This document shows, one piece after another, positions 49,498-57,848 of a stretch of DNA of 64,000 nucleotides (position 1 is its first letter; every line of letters begins with the position of its first letter). Position numbers and translations under genes: made by a program. Source of the DNA: Geodermatophilaceae bacterium URHA0031 (GTDB lineage: Bacteria; Actinomycetota; Actinomycetes; Mycobacteriales; Geodermatophilaceae); the NCBI GenBank assembly GCA_000620205.1, contig JHVP01000001.1:1-64000 (forward strand), given 5' to 3'. The notes beneath the pieces were generated by a model. It was not told the origin of the DNA and searched no databases. It saw nothing but the letters and a program-made list of their open reading frames with translations.

Positions 49498-50397
49498 TCA
49501 GCTGCGCGCCGTGTGGAAGACCCGCAGCGCCGCGAGGGTCGCGGCCGGGGCCTCCTCGACCATGAAGTGCCCGCTGTCGATGGCCTCGCCGGTGACGTCC
49601 TCGCCCCACGCCCGCCAGACCTCCAGCGGGTCGTACCAGACGGGCAGCGCGCCCCGGCCGGCCCACAGCACCTGCAGCGGGCTGGTGATCCGGCGCCCCG
49701 CGGCCCGGTCGTCGTCGTCGAGCTGCCGGTCGCACCCCGCTCCGGCGCGGTAGTCCTCGCACATGGCGTGCACGACCGCCGGGTCGTGCAGGGCCCGGGT
49801 GTAGTCGGCGACCGCCTCGGGCCGGAAGCCCCGGATCACCCCACCGAACTCCGCGTCGAGGAAGAAGTGCTCCGGGTCGTGGCCGATGATCGTCTCGGCG
49901 ATCGGCTCGGGCTGCGCCAGGAAGCCCCAGTGCCAGTAGCCGAGGGCGAAGCGCGCGTCGGCGCGGTCCCACACCTCCGCGGTGGGGACGACGTCCAGCA
50001 CGGTCAGCCGGCGGACGACGTCCGGGGTGTCCAGCGCCATCCGGTAGGCCACCCGCCCGCCGCGGTCGTGGCCGGCCACGTCGAACCGGTCGAAGCCCAG
50101 CCGGCGCATGAGGGTGACGCCGTCGGCGGCCATCGCCCGCTTGCCGTACGTCTCGTGGGTGGGCACCGTCGCGGGCTGCGAGCTCTCGCCGTACCCGCGG
50201 AGGTCCGGCGCCACGACGGTGAACTCCCGCGCCAGGTCGGCGGCGACGCCGGCCCACATCAGGTGCGTCTCGGGGTAGCCGTGCAGCAGCAGGAGCGGTG
50301 GACCGGACCCGCCGGTGCGGACCCGCAGCGTCACCTCCCCCACGTCGACCCGGGACAGCTCGAACCCCTCGAAGCCGGGCTGCAGCGGAGCCGACAT
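49498..50397 (-). CDS. Haloacetate (fluoroacetate) dehalogenase-like alpha/beta hydrolase
   Basis: A 299-residue alpha/beta hydrolase. All active-site residues known from fluoroacetate dehalogenase can be placed: nucleophile Asp111 with carboxylate-binding Arg112 and Arg115 in HDRGGR, acid Asp135, halide-pocket His156 and Trp157 in YWHW, Tyr216 in DYRAG, and base His277 in SGHF. It would hydrolyse fluoroacetate or another 2-haloacid to the hydroxyacid. Epoxide hydrolases share the fold but use other pocket residues. ATG 50397 has GAGGAGG upstream. It is divergent from the M20 gene. Confidence 0.85.
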   Translation of the reverse strand: MSAPLQPGFEGFELSRVDVGEVTLRVRTGGSGPPLLLLHGYPETHLMWAGVAADLAREFTVVAPDLRGYGESSQPATVPTHETYGKRAMAADGVTLMRRLGFDRFDVAGHDRGGRVAYRMALDTPDVVRRLTVLDVVPTAEVWDRADARFALGYWHWGFLAQPEPIAETIIGHDPEHFFLDAEFGGVIRGFRPEAVADYTRALHDPAVVHAMCEDYRAGAGCDRQLDDDDRAAGRRITSPLQVLWAGRGALPVWYDPLEVWRAWGEDVTGEAIDSGHFMVEEAPAATLAALRVFHTARS

Positions 50398-50501
50398 CGG
50401 TCCTCCTCGATCGGGTGCGGGTGCCGGCCGCCAGCCTCCCGCAGCAGCGGCCGCCGTGGGGTCCGGCTGCGCCCGGCCCCGACCCCCGGTAGACACGAGG
50501 G

Positions 50502-51842
50502 GTGACCGCGGACGCCGGCGACCCCCGGACCCCCCTGCCCGCCGACCGGCACCACCTCGACCAGCTGCGCGCGGCGACCGAACGGGCGGCGGCGGCCGCC
50601 GAGCCGCTGTCCTCCGCGCACGCCGGCGCCCCGGCGGAGCTGCTCGACCGCGCCGAGCAGGCGGTCGAGGCGGCCGGGCCCGACCTGCTCGTGCTCAGCG
50701 CCGACCTGCACGCCCACCCGGAGGAGGGCTACGCCGAGCACCGGTCGGTGCGGGCGGTGGCCGACCTGCTGGCCCGGCACGGCATCGAGGCGCAGGTCGG
50801 CGTGCACGGCCTGGACACCGCGCTGCGGGCCGCTGCGGGCAGCGGTGGACCGACGGTCGCGGTGCTCGCCGAGTACGACGCGCTGCCGGGCATCGGTCAC
50901 GGCTGCGGGCACAACGTCATCTGCTCGGCCGCGGTCGGGGCCTTCCTGGGCCTGGCCGCCGTCCTGGCCGACGGCGGCGTCCCCGGGACGGCCGTGCTGC
51001 TGGGCACCCCGGCCGAGGAGGGCGGTGGCGGCAAGGAGCTGATGGCCCGGGACGGCGCCTTCGACGGGGTGGACGCGGTGGTCATGCTGCACCCGTTCTC
51101 CTACGACGCCGCGGTGCAGCCCTTCCTGGGCCGCCGCCAGCTGCGGGTGACCTACACCGGCATCGCCGCGCACGCCTCCGCGCAGCCGTTCATGGGCCGC
51201 AACGCCCTGGACGCGGTGGTCGCCGGGTACCAGGGCGTGGCGATGCTGCGCCAGCACGTGCCGGACACCGACCGGGTCCACGGGGTGATCACCGACGGCG
51301 GCCAGCGGCCCAACGTCGTCCCGGAGACCGCGAGCGCGCTGTACTACGTGCGCTCGGCGACGCCGGAGACGCTGGCCGACCTCAGCCGCCGGGTGGAGGC
51401 CATCGCGGTGGCCGCGGCCGCGATGACCGGGTGCGGCTACGAGCTGCACTGGGACGAGATGCCGGCCTACCTGCCGATCCGGGCGAACCTGGAGCTCGCC
51501 GCGCGCTGGACCCGGCACCAGGCCCGCCGCGGCCGCACCGCGCTGCCGCCGGGGGTCACGCCGGCGTCGCTGGCCGGGTCGACGGACCTGGGCAACGTCA
51601 GCGTCCGGGTGCCCGCCATCCACCCGATGATCGCGATCGCCGGCCCGGACACCTCGATGCACACCACCGGCTTCGCCGCGGCCGCCGCCTCCCCGGCCGG
51701 GGACCGGGCGGTGCTCGACGGCGCCGTGGGCCTGGCGCTGACCGCGCTGGACGTGCTGGCCGACCCCGAGGTGCTGGCGGCGGCCCGGGCGGAGTTCGAG
51801 GCGGCCGGCGGCGTGCTGGACGTGGCAGGCTCCCTCGGCTGA
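50502..51842 (+). CDS. M20 family metallo-amidohydrolase (AbgB/peptidase-like)
   Basis: A 446-residue M20D-type hydrolase. After an N-terminal helical stretch it shows LSADLHAHPEEGYAEH, VLAEYDALPGIGHGCGHNVI (metal ligands) and LLGTPAEEGGGGKELMARDGAF with the catalytic glutamate, then a dimerisation domain and the C-terminal histidine in PDTSMHTTGF. Members cleave N-acyl amino acids or p-aminobenzoyl-glutamate. GTG 50502 is the likely start. Confidence 0.88.
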   Translation: MTADAGDPRTPLPADRHHLDQLRAATERAAAAAEPLSSAHAGAPAELLDRAEQAVEAAGPDLLVLSADLHAHPEEGYAEHRSVRAVADLLARHGIEAQVGVHGLDTALRAAAGSGGPTVAVLAEYDALPGIGHGCGHNVICSAAVGAFLGLAAVLADGGVPGTAVLLGTPAEEGGGGKELMARDGAFDGVDAVVMLHPFSYDAAVQPFLGRRQLRVTYTGIAAHASAQPFMGRNALDAVVAGYQGVAMLRQHVPDTDRVHGVITDGGQRPNVVPETASALYYVRSATPETLADLSRRVEAIAVAAAAMTGCGYELHWDEMPAYLPIRANLELAARWTRHQARRGRTALPPGVTPASLAGSTDLGNVSVRVPAIHPMIAIAGPDTSMHTTGFAAAAASPAGDRAVLDGAVGLALTALDVLADPEVLAAARAEFEAAGGVLDVAGSLG

Positions 51843-51847
51843 CCGGG

Positions 51848-52357
51848 TCAGGGCGTGCGCAGCTGCCCGTAGAGCCGGGCCAGGTCGGGCAGCTGGTGGT
51901 GGGCGTTCAGCCCGCTGGGGTTGGGCGCGACCCACGTCTCGGCACCGCCGATCCGCTCGGGCTGCCGGCCCAGGGTGGCCTGCGGGCGCTCGAAGGCCAC
52001 CCGCCAGGCGGTGACGCCCAGGACGGCGAGCACCCGGGGCCGGTACCGGGCGACCAGCTCGGCCAGCGCCCGGGCACCGTCCCGCAGCTCGGCCGCCGTC
52101 AGCTCGGCGGCCGCCCGGGTGGGGCGCGCCACGACGTTGGTCACCCCCAGCCCGAACGTGGGCAGCAGGTGGTCCTCCTCCGGCGTCAGCCGCCGCGGGG
52201 TGAGGCCGGCCAGGTGCAGCGCTGGCCAGAACCGGTTGCCCGGCCGGGCGAAGTGGTGGCCACGCTCGGCCGACAGCAGCGAGGGGTTGATGCCGCAGAA
52301 CAGCACGTCGAGGTCGGGGGCGACGACGTCGCGCAGCGGCTTGGCGGGCTCGACCAC
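51848..52357 (-). CDS. mug: Mismatch-specific uracil/thymine-DNA glycosylase (Mug type)
   Basis: A 169-residue protein, almost the same length as E. coli Mug. The active-site motif FCGINPSLLSAERGHHFARPGNRFWPAL near residue 20 carries the catalytic asparagine, and NPSGLNAHH near residue 145 is the intercalation loop. It removes uracil or ethenocytosine opposite guanine. The GTG at 52357 is chosen for length. It is divergent from the SDR gene and convergent with the M20 gene. Confidence 0.92.
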   Translation of the reverse strand: MVEPAKPLRDVVAPDLDVLFCGINPSLLSAERGHHFARPGNRFWPALHLAGLTPRRLTPEEDHLLPTFGLGVTNVVARPTRAAAELTAAELRDGARALAELVARYRPRVLAVLGVTAWRVAFERPQATLGRQPERIGGAETWVAPNPSGLNAHHQLPDLARLYGQLRTP

Positions 52358-52414
52358 GGGACCCAGTCTCCCGGGCGGGGTGTGCGGCCGGGTCCGGCGG
52401 GGCAGGGGCCGGGC

Positions 52415-53287
52415 ATGACGACAGTGGCGGTCACCGGTAGCAGCGGCAAGCTCGGCCGGGCGGTGGTCGGCGACCTGCTGGCGCACGGCTGGGACGTCGT
52501 GGCGCTGGACCGGACGCCCAGCCCGCGCACCGACGTCGTCTCCTCCGTCGTCGACCTGACCGACTACGGGCAGGCCGTGGAGGCGCTGAGCGGCATCGAC
52601 GACCGGCACGCCGGGGTGGACGCGCTGGTGCACCTGGCCGCCGTCCCGGCGCCCGGGCTGCTGCCCAACGCGGCGACGTTCGCGAACAACATGACCGCGT
52701 CCTACAACGTCTACACGGCCGCGCTGCGGGCCGGCGTGCGGAAGGTGGTCTGGGCCTCCAGCGAGACCGTCCTCGGCCTGCCCTTCGACACCCCGCCGCC
52801 CTACGTGCCGGTCGACGAGGAGTACCCGCCGACGCCGACCACCACGTACTCGCTGGTCAAAACGCTGGAGGAGGAGCTGGCCCGGCAGCTGTGCCGCTGG
52901 CACCCCGACCTGTCGATGACCGGGCTGCGGTTCAGCAACGTCATGTACCCCGAGGACTACGCCGGGTTCCCGGCCTTCGACGCCGACCCGGCGGTGCGCC
53001 GGTGGAACCTGTGGGGCTACATCGACGCCCGGGACGGCGCGCAGGCCGTGCGGCTCGGGCTGGAGCACCGCGAGCCCGGCGCCGACGTCTTCATCGTCGC
53101 CAACGCCGACACGGTGATGACCCGGCCGAACGCCGAGCTGCTGGCGGCGGAGTTCCCCGGGGTCCCGGTGACCCGCGAGCTCGGGCCGAACGAGACGCTG
53201 CTGTCGATCGACAAGGCCCGCCGGGTGCTCGGGTACTCCCCGCAGCACTCCTGGCGCGACGAGGTCGGCTCCCAGCCCCGGGCCTAG
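52415..53287 (+). CDS. NAD-dependent epimerase/dehydratase-like SDR
   Basis: A 290-residue extended SDR. TVAVTGSSGKLGRAVVGDLLAHG is the coenzyme-binding motif, LVHLAAVPAP the family NNAG-equivalent, and TTTYSLVKTLEEELARQ holds the catalytic tyrosine and lysine. It probably acts on a nucleotide sugar or uronate-type substrate. Its stop overlaps the stop of the convergent activator gene by four bases. Confidence 0.87.
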   Translation: MTTVAVTGSSGKLGRAVVGDLLAHGWDVVALDRTPSPRTDVVSSVVDLTDYGQAVEALSGIDDRHAGVDALVHLAAVPAPGLLPNAATFANNMTASYNVYTAALRAGVRKVVWASSETVLGLPFDTPPPYVPVDEEYPPTPTTTYSLVKTLEEELARQLCRWHPDLSMTGLRFSNVMYPEDYAGFPAFDADPAVRRWNLWGYIDARDGAQAVRLGLEHREPGADVFIVANADTVMTRPNAELLAAEFPGVPVTRELGPNETLLSIDKARRVLGYSPQHSWRDEVGSQPRA

Positions 53288-54762
53288 CCCGGCTCCCGGC
53301 CGGGCACCCGCAGGCCGTACTGGGCGATCTTCCGGTACAGCGTCGCCCGGGAGACCCCCAGCTCGGTGGCCGCCTGGGTGGCCGTGGTGCCCGGCCGGGT
53401 GAGGCAGCGCAGGATCTCGTCCCGCTCCAGCTGCTCCAGCCGGCTCAGCGACCGTGACCCGGCGCTGAGCACCGCGGGCGGCAGGTGGTGGACGTCGACG
53501 ACGTCGGTGCGGGCCACCGCCTCCCGGACGACGGCGCGCAGCTCCCGGACGTTCTCCGGCCAGGAGTGCGCCGCCAGCGCCCGCAGCGCCCGCGGCGTGA
53601 ACGGCACGTCGCGGTGCCGGTGCTCGCGGGCGAAGGCCAGCGCCAGCGGTTCGACGTCCTCGGTCCGGTGCCGCAGCGCCGGCACCTCGACGACCGAGTC
53701 GACCAGCGCCGCCAGCGACGCCGGGACGGCCGCCAGCGACGGGGCGGTGAGCACCACCGGCCGCACCGGGCCGGCCGGTGCCGATCCGAGCACCGCGGCC
53801 AGCTCGTCGGCCGCCCACGCCGGCAGCACGTCGGCGCCGGAGACGACCACGCAGGTGTCCGGGCTGGTGAGCTCCGGTGCCCACAGCGCGAGCCACGAGT
53901 CGACGTCGGCGGCCTGCGGCGGGCGGGCGACCAGCACCCGCTCGCGCCGCCGGCCGCCGTGCCGGGCCAGGCTGGCCACCGCGGACTTGCCGGCACCGGG
54001 CTCCCCGACGACCGCCAGCAGCCGGCCGGCCGCCACCGCGTCCCGGGCCGCGGCCACGGCGTCCCGCCACGCGCGGGAGGGGCACGGGTCGGCGCCGGGC
54101 AGCCGGTCGGCGAAGACGTGGAAGACCTCGCCGCGGGGCATCGGCCGCGCCGGGTGGCCGCCGGAGCGGACGTGCATCAGCGCGCTGGTGTTGCCCGCCG
54201 CCGACTGCGCCAGCGCGAGCAGCAGGTCGGAGGAGGCGTCGGACCAGGTGGTCATGTTGATGCTGCCGACCAGGTCCCCGGTGCGCGGGTCGAGCACCGG
54301 CACGGCGGCGCAGGTGTAGCGGCGCAGCGGCGCGACGAAGTGCTCGCCGGCGCGGACCAGCGACGGCACCCGGTCGGCGAGGGCGAGCCCGAGGCCGTTC
54401 GTGCCGGCGGTGCGCTCCCCGAAGTAGAAGCCGGGCGCCAGGTGCACCCGGTCCAGCGAGCGGTTGATCTCCCGGTCACCGGACCACCGGGCCAGCACCA
54501 GCCCCTCGGCGTCGGTGATCATCAGCCCGACCGGCTCGGCGGCGAGCGTGCCGTGCAGCCGGCCCAGGACCTCCGCGCCGCACTCGTAGAAGAGCGAGTC
54601 GGTGCTCAGCGCCGGGCTGTACACCGCCTCGACCGCCTCCGGGGAGACGCCGTACCGCTCGCTGCGGGCCCAGGAGGCGCGCACCCGGGGGCGCGCCGAC
54701 GCCGGGGACAGGTCGGCCGACGGCCGGGGCACCGGCGCAGGGACGGCGGGGCGGTCGATCAC
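53284..54762 (-). CDS. AcoR/MimR-like GAF-AAA-Fis transcriptional activator
   Basis: A 492-residue regulator. Residues about 60-200 form a GAF-like sensor (FGERTAGTNGLGLALADR, then YTCAAVPVLDPRTGDLVGSIN). Residues about 235-420 form a degenerate AAA+ domain with Walker A GEPGAGKS but no GAFTGA loop for sigma-54. SWPENVRELRAVVREAV precedes a Fis helix-turn-helix (TATQAATELGVSRATLYRKI). Without GAFTGA it probably works with a sigma-70-type polymerase. GTG 54762 has AGGAGG 5 bases upstream. It is divergent from the amidohydrolase cluster it probably controls. Confidence 0.85.
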   Translation of the reverse strand: MIDRPAVPAPVPRPSADLSPASARPRVRASWARSERYGVSPEAVEAVYSPALSTDSLFYECGAEVLGRLHGTLAAEPVGLMITDAEGLVLARWSGDREINRSLDRVHLAPGFYFGERTAGTNGLGLALADRVPSLVRAGEHFVAPLRRYTCAAVPVLDPRTGDLVGSINMTTWSDASSDLLLALAQSAAGNTSALMHVRSGGHPARPMPRGEVFHVFADRLPGADPCPSRAWRDAVAAARDAVAAGRLLAVVGEPGAGKSAVASLARHGGRRRERVLVARPPQAADVDSWLALWAPELTSPDTCVVVSGADVLPAWAADELAAVLGSAPAGPVRPVVLTAPSLAAVPASLAALVDSVVEVPALRHRTEDVEPLALAFAREHRHRDVPFTPRALRALAAHSWPENVRELRAVVREAVARTDVVDVHHLPPAVLSAGSRSLSRLEQLERDEILRCLTRPGTTATQAATELGVSRATLYRKIAQYGLRVPGREPG

Positions 54763-54803
54763 GGACACCTCCTGACGCGCCGTTGCGTCGCTGGGGATGG
54801 TAG

Positions 54804-54821
54804 GCCCCCGAACCCGGGGGC
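54804..54821. repeat. 7-bp GC stem-loop in the regulator-amidohydrolase gap
   Basis: GCCCCCG-N4-CGGGGGC is a perfect dyad 42-59 bases upstream of the regulator's start codon. It might be part of an operator or a transcript hairpin. By itself it carries little information in DNA this rich in G and C. Confidence 0.3.
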
Positions 54822-54865
54822 GGACCCATCGTCGGGGTCCGCGGGGGCCGCGCCGCCGTCCGGGG

Positions 54866-54882
54866 TGTCTCAAAGTGAGACA
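54866..54882. promoter_or_regulatory. Candidate activator site upstream of the amidohydrolase operon
   Basis: TGTCTCA-N3-TGAGACA is a perfect 17-bp dyad. A TAGCGT element at 54915-54920 could serve as a -10 box, which would put the dyad centre near -53, a normal place for an activator. No sigma-54 type GG-N10-GC promoter is seen, in line with the regulator lacking GAFTGA. The site is the most likely target of the divergent GAF-AAA-Fis protein. Confidence 0.6.
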
Positions 54883-54972
54883 GCGCGACCGGGGGCGCAG
54901 CGGGCCCGGCGTCCTAGCGTCCGGTGTGACCCAGCTCGCAGCGGTGCGAGCGGACCCTCGAGGAGGACCCCG

Positions 54973-56019
54973 ATGTACAGCAAGGACGGCGAGGACTACT
55001 TCGTGGTCGACGCGCACATCGCGCTGTGGGACGCGCGACCGGAGAACCAGCGCAACGTGCACGGCAAGCAGTTCATCGACTGCTTCTACGACTACCACCG
55101 CAACCTCAGCCCGGAGTCCGAGGTCTGGCCGTACGAGGAGTACCTGTACCAGGGCGGCGAGCGGTTGATGCGCGACGTCTTCGTCGACGGCATCGTCGAC
55201 CACGCGATCTTCCAGCCGGCCCGGCTGGCCGAGTTCTACCACCGCCACTTCGGCCAGACCGAGGAGGCGTTCGCGCTCACCCAGGCCCACCCGGAGCAGC
55301 TGACCTACAACCACTGGTTCGACCCGCGCGACGGGGAGAACGGGCTGGACCAGCTGCGCGCGGACGCCGAGCGCTTCGGGCTGAAGGGCGTGAAGCTCTA
55401 CACCGCCGACTGGCACGGGGAGTCGCGCGGCTGGAAGCTCACCGATCCGATGGCCTACCGGTACCTCGAGGTGTGCCGCGAGGTCGGCATCACCAACATC
55501 CACATCCACAAGGGCCCGACCATCCGCCCGCTGGACCGGGACGCCTTCGACGTCGCCGACGTCGACCACGTCGCCACCGACTTCACCGACCTCCAGTTCG
55601 TGGTCGAGCACTGCGGCCTGCCCCGGCTGGAGGACTTCTGCTGGATCGCCACCCAGGAGCCCAACGTCCACGCCGGGCTGGCGGTGGCCATGCCGTTCAT
55701 CCACACCCGGCCGCGGTACTTCGCGCAGATCATCGGGGAGCTCGTCTACTGGCTCGGCGAGGACCGGATCCTGTTCTCCAGCGACTACGCGCTGTGGACG
55801 CCGAAGTGGCTGGTCGAGCGGTTCGTGGACTTCCAGATCCCGGAGGACATGACCGAGTACGCGCCGCTGACCACGGCGGTGAAGAAGAAGGTGCTCGGGC
55901 TCAACGCGGCCAAGCTGTACGACATCCCGGTGCCGGCCCAGCTGCAGCTCCCCGACGCCGACGAGACGGCGACCGGTCCCCGCGAGCCGGGCAGCGCCGA
56001 CCTGGCGATGGCCCGATGA
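54973..56019 (+). CDS. Amidohydrolase-2 family protein of prm/mim-type clusters
   Basis: A 348-residue TIM-barrel metal hydrolase of the amidohydrolase-2 (decarboxylase-like) group. Metal-ligand candidates are the N-terminal aspartate/histidine in VVDAHIALWD, IHIHKGP, VVEHCGLPRLED and the C-terminal aspartate in FSSDYALWTPKW. Homologues are found beside propane and related binuclear-iron monooxygenases. The ATG has GAGGAGGA upstream. Its stop overlaps the DUF59 gene's start. The substrate is not established. Confidence 0.82.
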   Translation: MYSKDGEDYFVVDAHIALWDARPENQRNVHGKQFIDCFYDYHRNLSPESEVWPYEEYLYQGGERLMRDVFVDGIVDHAIFQPARLAEFYHRHFGQTEEAFALTQAHPEQLTYNHWFDPRDGENGLDQLRADAERFGLKGVKLYTADWHGESRGWKLTDPMAYRYLEVCREVGITNIHIHKGPTIRPLDRDAFDVADVDHVATDFTDLQFVVEHCGLPRLEDFCWIATQEPNVHAGLAVAMPFIHTRPRYFAQIIGELVYWLGEDRILFSSDYALWTPKWLVERFVDFQIPEDMTEYAPLTTAVKKKVLGLNAAKLYDIPVPAQLQLPDADETATGPREPGSADLAMAR

Positions 56020-56777
56020 CGGCGACCCTCACCCCGCAGCTCACCGAGACCGACGTCCGGCGCGCGCTGGGCACCGTCGTCGACCCCGAGCTCGACGAGC
56101 CGATCACCGACCTCGGCTTCGTCCGCTCGGTCGGCGTCTCCGCCGGCGTCGTGGAGGTGCACCTGCGGCTGCCGACGTCGTTCTGCGCGCCGAACTTCGC
56201 CTGGCTGATGGTCTCCGACGCCCGGGACGCCGTCGTCGCGCTGCCCGGCGCCGGGCGGGTCGTGGTGGAGCTCGACGACCACCACGACTCCGACCTGATC
56301 AACCGGGGTCTGGCGGCGGACGCCGGGTACCGCGGCACCTTCGGGCACGAGGCCGACGACAGCCTCGACGAGCTGCGGGCGACGTTCCAGCGCAAGGCGC
56401 ACACCGCCGCGATGGAGCGGGCGCTCACCGGCTGGCTGCGGGCGGACCCGTCCCGGACCGAGTCCGCCGTCCTCGACGTCACCCTCGGCGACCTGCCGGC
56501 CGGGCCGGTCACCGAGGCGCTGCGGCAGCGCCGCGCCGTCCTCGGCCTGCCGGTCGAGGACACCGCCCCGGTGCTGCTGGCACCGGACGGCTCCCGGCCG
56601 ACGGCGGAGACCGCGGCGCTCACCCTGCGCCGGGCCCGCTCGGTGCGCATCTCGGTCGACGGCAACGCGCATTTCTGCCGCGGCCTGCTGGGCACCCGCT
56701 ACCCCGGCGCGGAGGCCGACCAGACCCCGCGCCCCTCCCCCGACCACCCGCTGCTCCCCCTGGAGGTCCTCGCATGA
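56016..56777 (+). CDS. DUF59 (MIP18-type) Fe-S assembly-like protein
   Basis: A 253-residue protein. Residues 8-100 are a DUF59 domain (VDPELDEPITDLGFVRSV, with the cysteine in PTSFCAPNFAW). The C-terminal 150 residues are a family-specific extension without a known fold. DUF59 proteins mature iron centres, as PaaD does for the phenylacetyl-CoA epoxidase in this same window. Overlaps on both sides (ATGA) place it firmly in one transcript with the amidohydrolase and the alcohol dehydrogenase. Confidence 0.82.
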   Translation: MTATLTPQLTETDVRRALGTVVDPELDEPITDLGFVRSVGVSAGVVEVHLRLPTSFCAPNFAWLMVSDARDAVVALPGAGRVVVELDDHHDSDLINRGLAADAGYRGTFGHEADDSLDELRATFQRKAHTAAMERALTGWLRADPSRTESAVLDVTLGDLPAGPVTEALRQRRAVLGLPVEDTAPVLLAPDGSRPTAETAALTLRRARSVRISVDGNAHFCRGLLGTRYPGAEADQTPRPSPDHPLLPLEVLA

Positions 56778-57802
56778 AGGCAGTACGCGTGCACGAGTAC
56801 GGCAAGCCACCCTCGATCGACGACGTCCCGGACCCGGTGCTGCAGGGCCCGCTCGACGTGCTGGTGCACGTCGACGCCGCCGGGGTCTGCCGGACCGACC
56901 TGCACATCATCGAGGGGCAGTGGGCGGAGGCGAGCGGTGTCGGGCTGCCCTACGTGATCGGTCACGAGAACGCCGGCACCGTGGTGGAGGTCGGCGACGC
57001 GGTGCGCAACGTCGCCGTCGGCGACAAGGTCATCCTGCACCCGCTGGTGACCTGCGGCCTGTGCCCGCCCTGCCGGCGCGGGGACGACGTGCACTGCGAG
57101 AACGGCGAGTTCCCCGGCATCAGCCGGGACGGCGGGATGGCCGAGCTGCTCCGCACCAACGCCCGGTCGGTGGTGAAGCTCGCCGAGGGGCTGCAGCCGG
57201 TCGACGTCGCCGCGCTGGCCGACGCCGGGCTCACCGCGCAGCACGCCGTCCGCAAGGCGGTGCCGCTGCTGCCGGCCACCGCCCGCGCGGTGGTCATCGG
57301 GGCCGGCGGCCTCGGGCACATCGGCCTGCAGTGCCTGCTGGCGATGACCCCGGCCGAGGTCACCGTCGTCGACCGCTCGGCCGAGGCGCTGGCGAAGGCC
57401 ACCGAGCTCGGCGCCCACCGGACCGTCCAGGCCGGGGACGACACCGTGGCGGAGGTGCTGGACGCGCTGGGCGGAACGGGAGCGGAGGTCGTGTTCGACT
57501 TCGTCGGCGAGCACGGCACCGAGGCCCAGGGCGTGGCGATGACCCGGGACACCGGGTCCTACTACGTCATCGGCTACGGCGGCACGGTGGAGGTGCCGAC
57601 CCTGGAGATCATCAACCGGGAGATCAACATCGTCGGCAACAAGGTCGGCTCGTACACCGACCTGCGCGAGCTGATGGCGCTGGCTGCCCGGGGTCTGGTC
57701 ACCCTGTCGACGAGGACCTACCCGCTGACGTCGGCGCTGGAGGCGCTCGACGACCTCGACGGCGGCCGCCTCCCGGGCACCCGGGCGATCCTGGTCCCCT
57801 GA
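56774..57802 (+). CDS. Zinc-dependent alcohol dehydrogenase (MDR family)
   Basis: A 342-residue medium-chain dehydrogenase. GVCRTDLHIIEGQW has the catalytic zinc cysteine, GHENAGTVVEVG the zinc histidine, and CGLCPPCRRGDDVHC the four structural-zinc cysteines. The NAD motif is VVIGAGGLGHIGLQ. It resembles the NAD-dependent secondary alcohol dehydrogenase of propane-oxidation clusters, which would turn 2-propanol into acetone. The ATG overlaps the DUF59 stop. It ends at a long palindrome. Confidence 0.9.
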   Translation: MKAVRVHEYGKPPSIDDVPDPVLQGPLDVLVHVDAAGVCRTDLHIIEGQWAEASGVGLPYVIGHENAGTVVEVGDAVRNVAVGDKVILHPLVTCGLCPPCRRGDDVHCENGEFPGISRDGGMAELLRTNARSVVKLAEGLQPVDVAALADAGLTAQHAVRKAVPLLPATARAVVIGAGGLGHIGLQCLLAMTPAEVTVVDRSAEALAKATELGAHRTVQAGDDTVAEVLDALGGTGAEVVFDFVGEHGTEAQGVAMTRDTGSYYVIGYGGTVEVPTLEIINREINIVGNKVGSYTDLRELMALAARGLVTLSTRTYPLTSALEALDDLDGGRLPGTRAILVP

Positions 57803-57810
57803 CCGCCGGC

Positions 57811-57848
57811 TCCCCGGGGGCAGAAGTGGCCACTTCTGCCCCCGGGGA
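57811..57848. repeat. 38-bp perfect palindrome between convergent genes
   Basis: The 19 bases at 57811-57829 (TCCCCGGGGGCAGAAGTGG) are followed by their exact reverse complement at 57830-57848. The dyad begins 9 bases after the alcohol dehydrogenase stop and abuts the stop codon of the convergent Gfo/Idh gene (57849). It could terminate both transcripts. The central TGGCCA matches the centre of the palindrome inside paaD, suggesting a dispersed repeat family. Confidence 0.88.

Noticed and set aside
51848-54085. 745-codon minus-strand frame extending the Mug glycosylase upstream
   Set aside because: Mug is complete at 169 residues from the GTG at 52357; the extension is antisense to the SDR gene and out of frame with the activator gene.
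54763-54972. Sigma-54 promoter for the amidohydrolase operon
   Set aside because: No GG-N10-GC element was found in the gap and the divergent activator lacks the GAFTGA loop needed to contact sigma-54.
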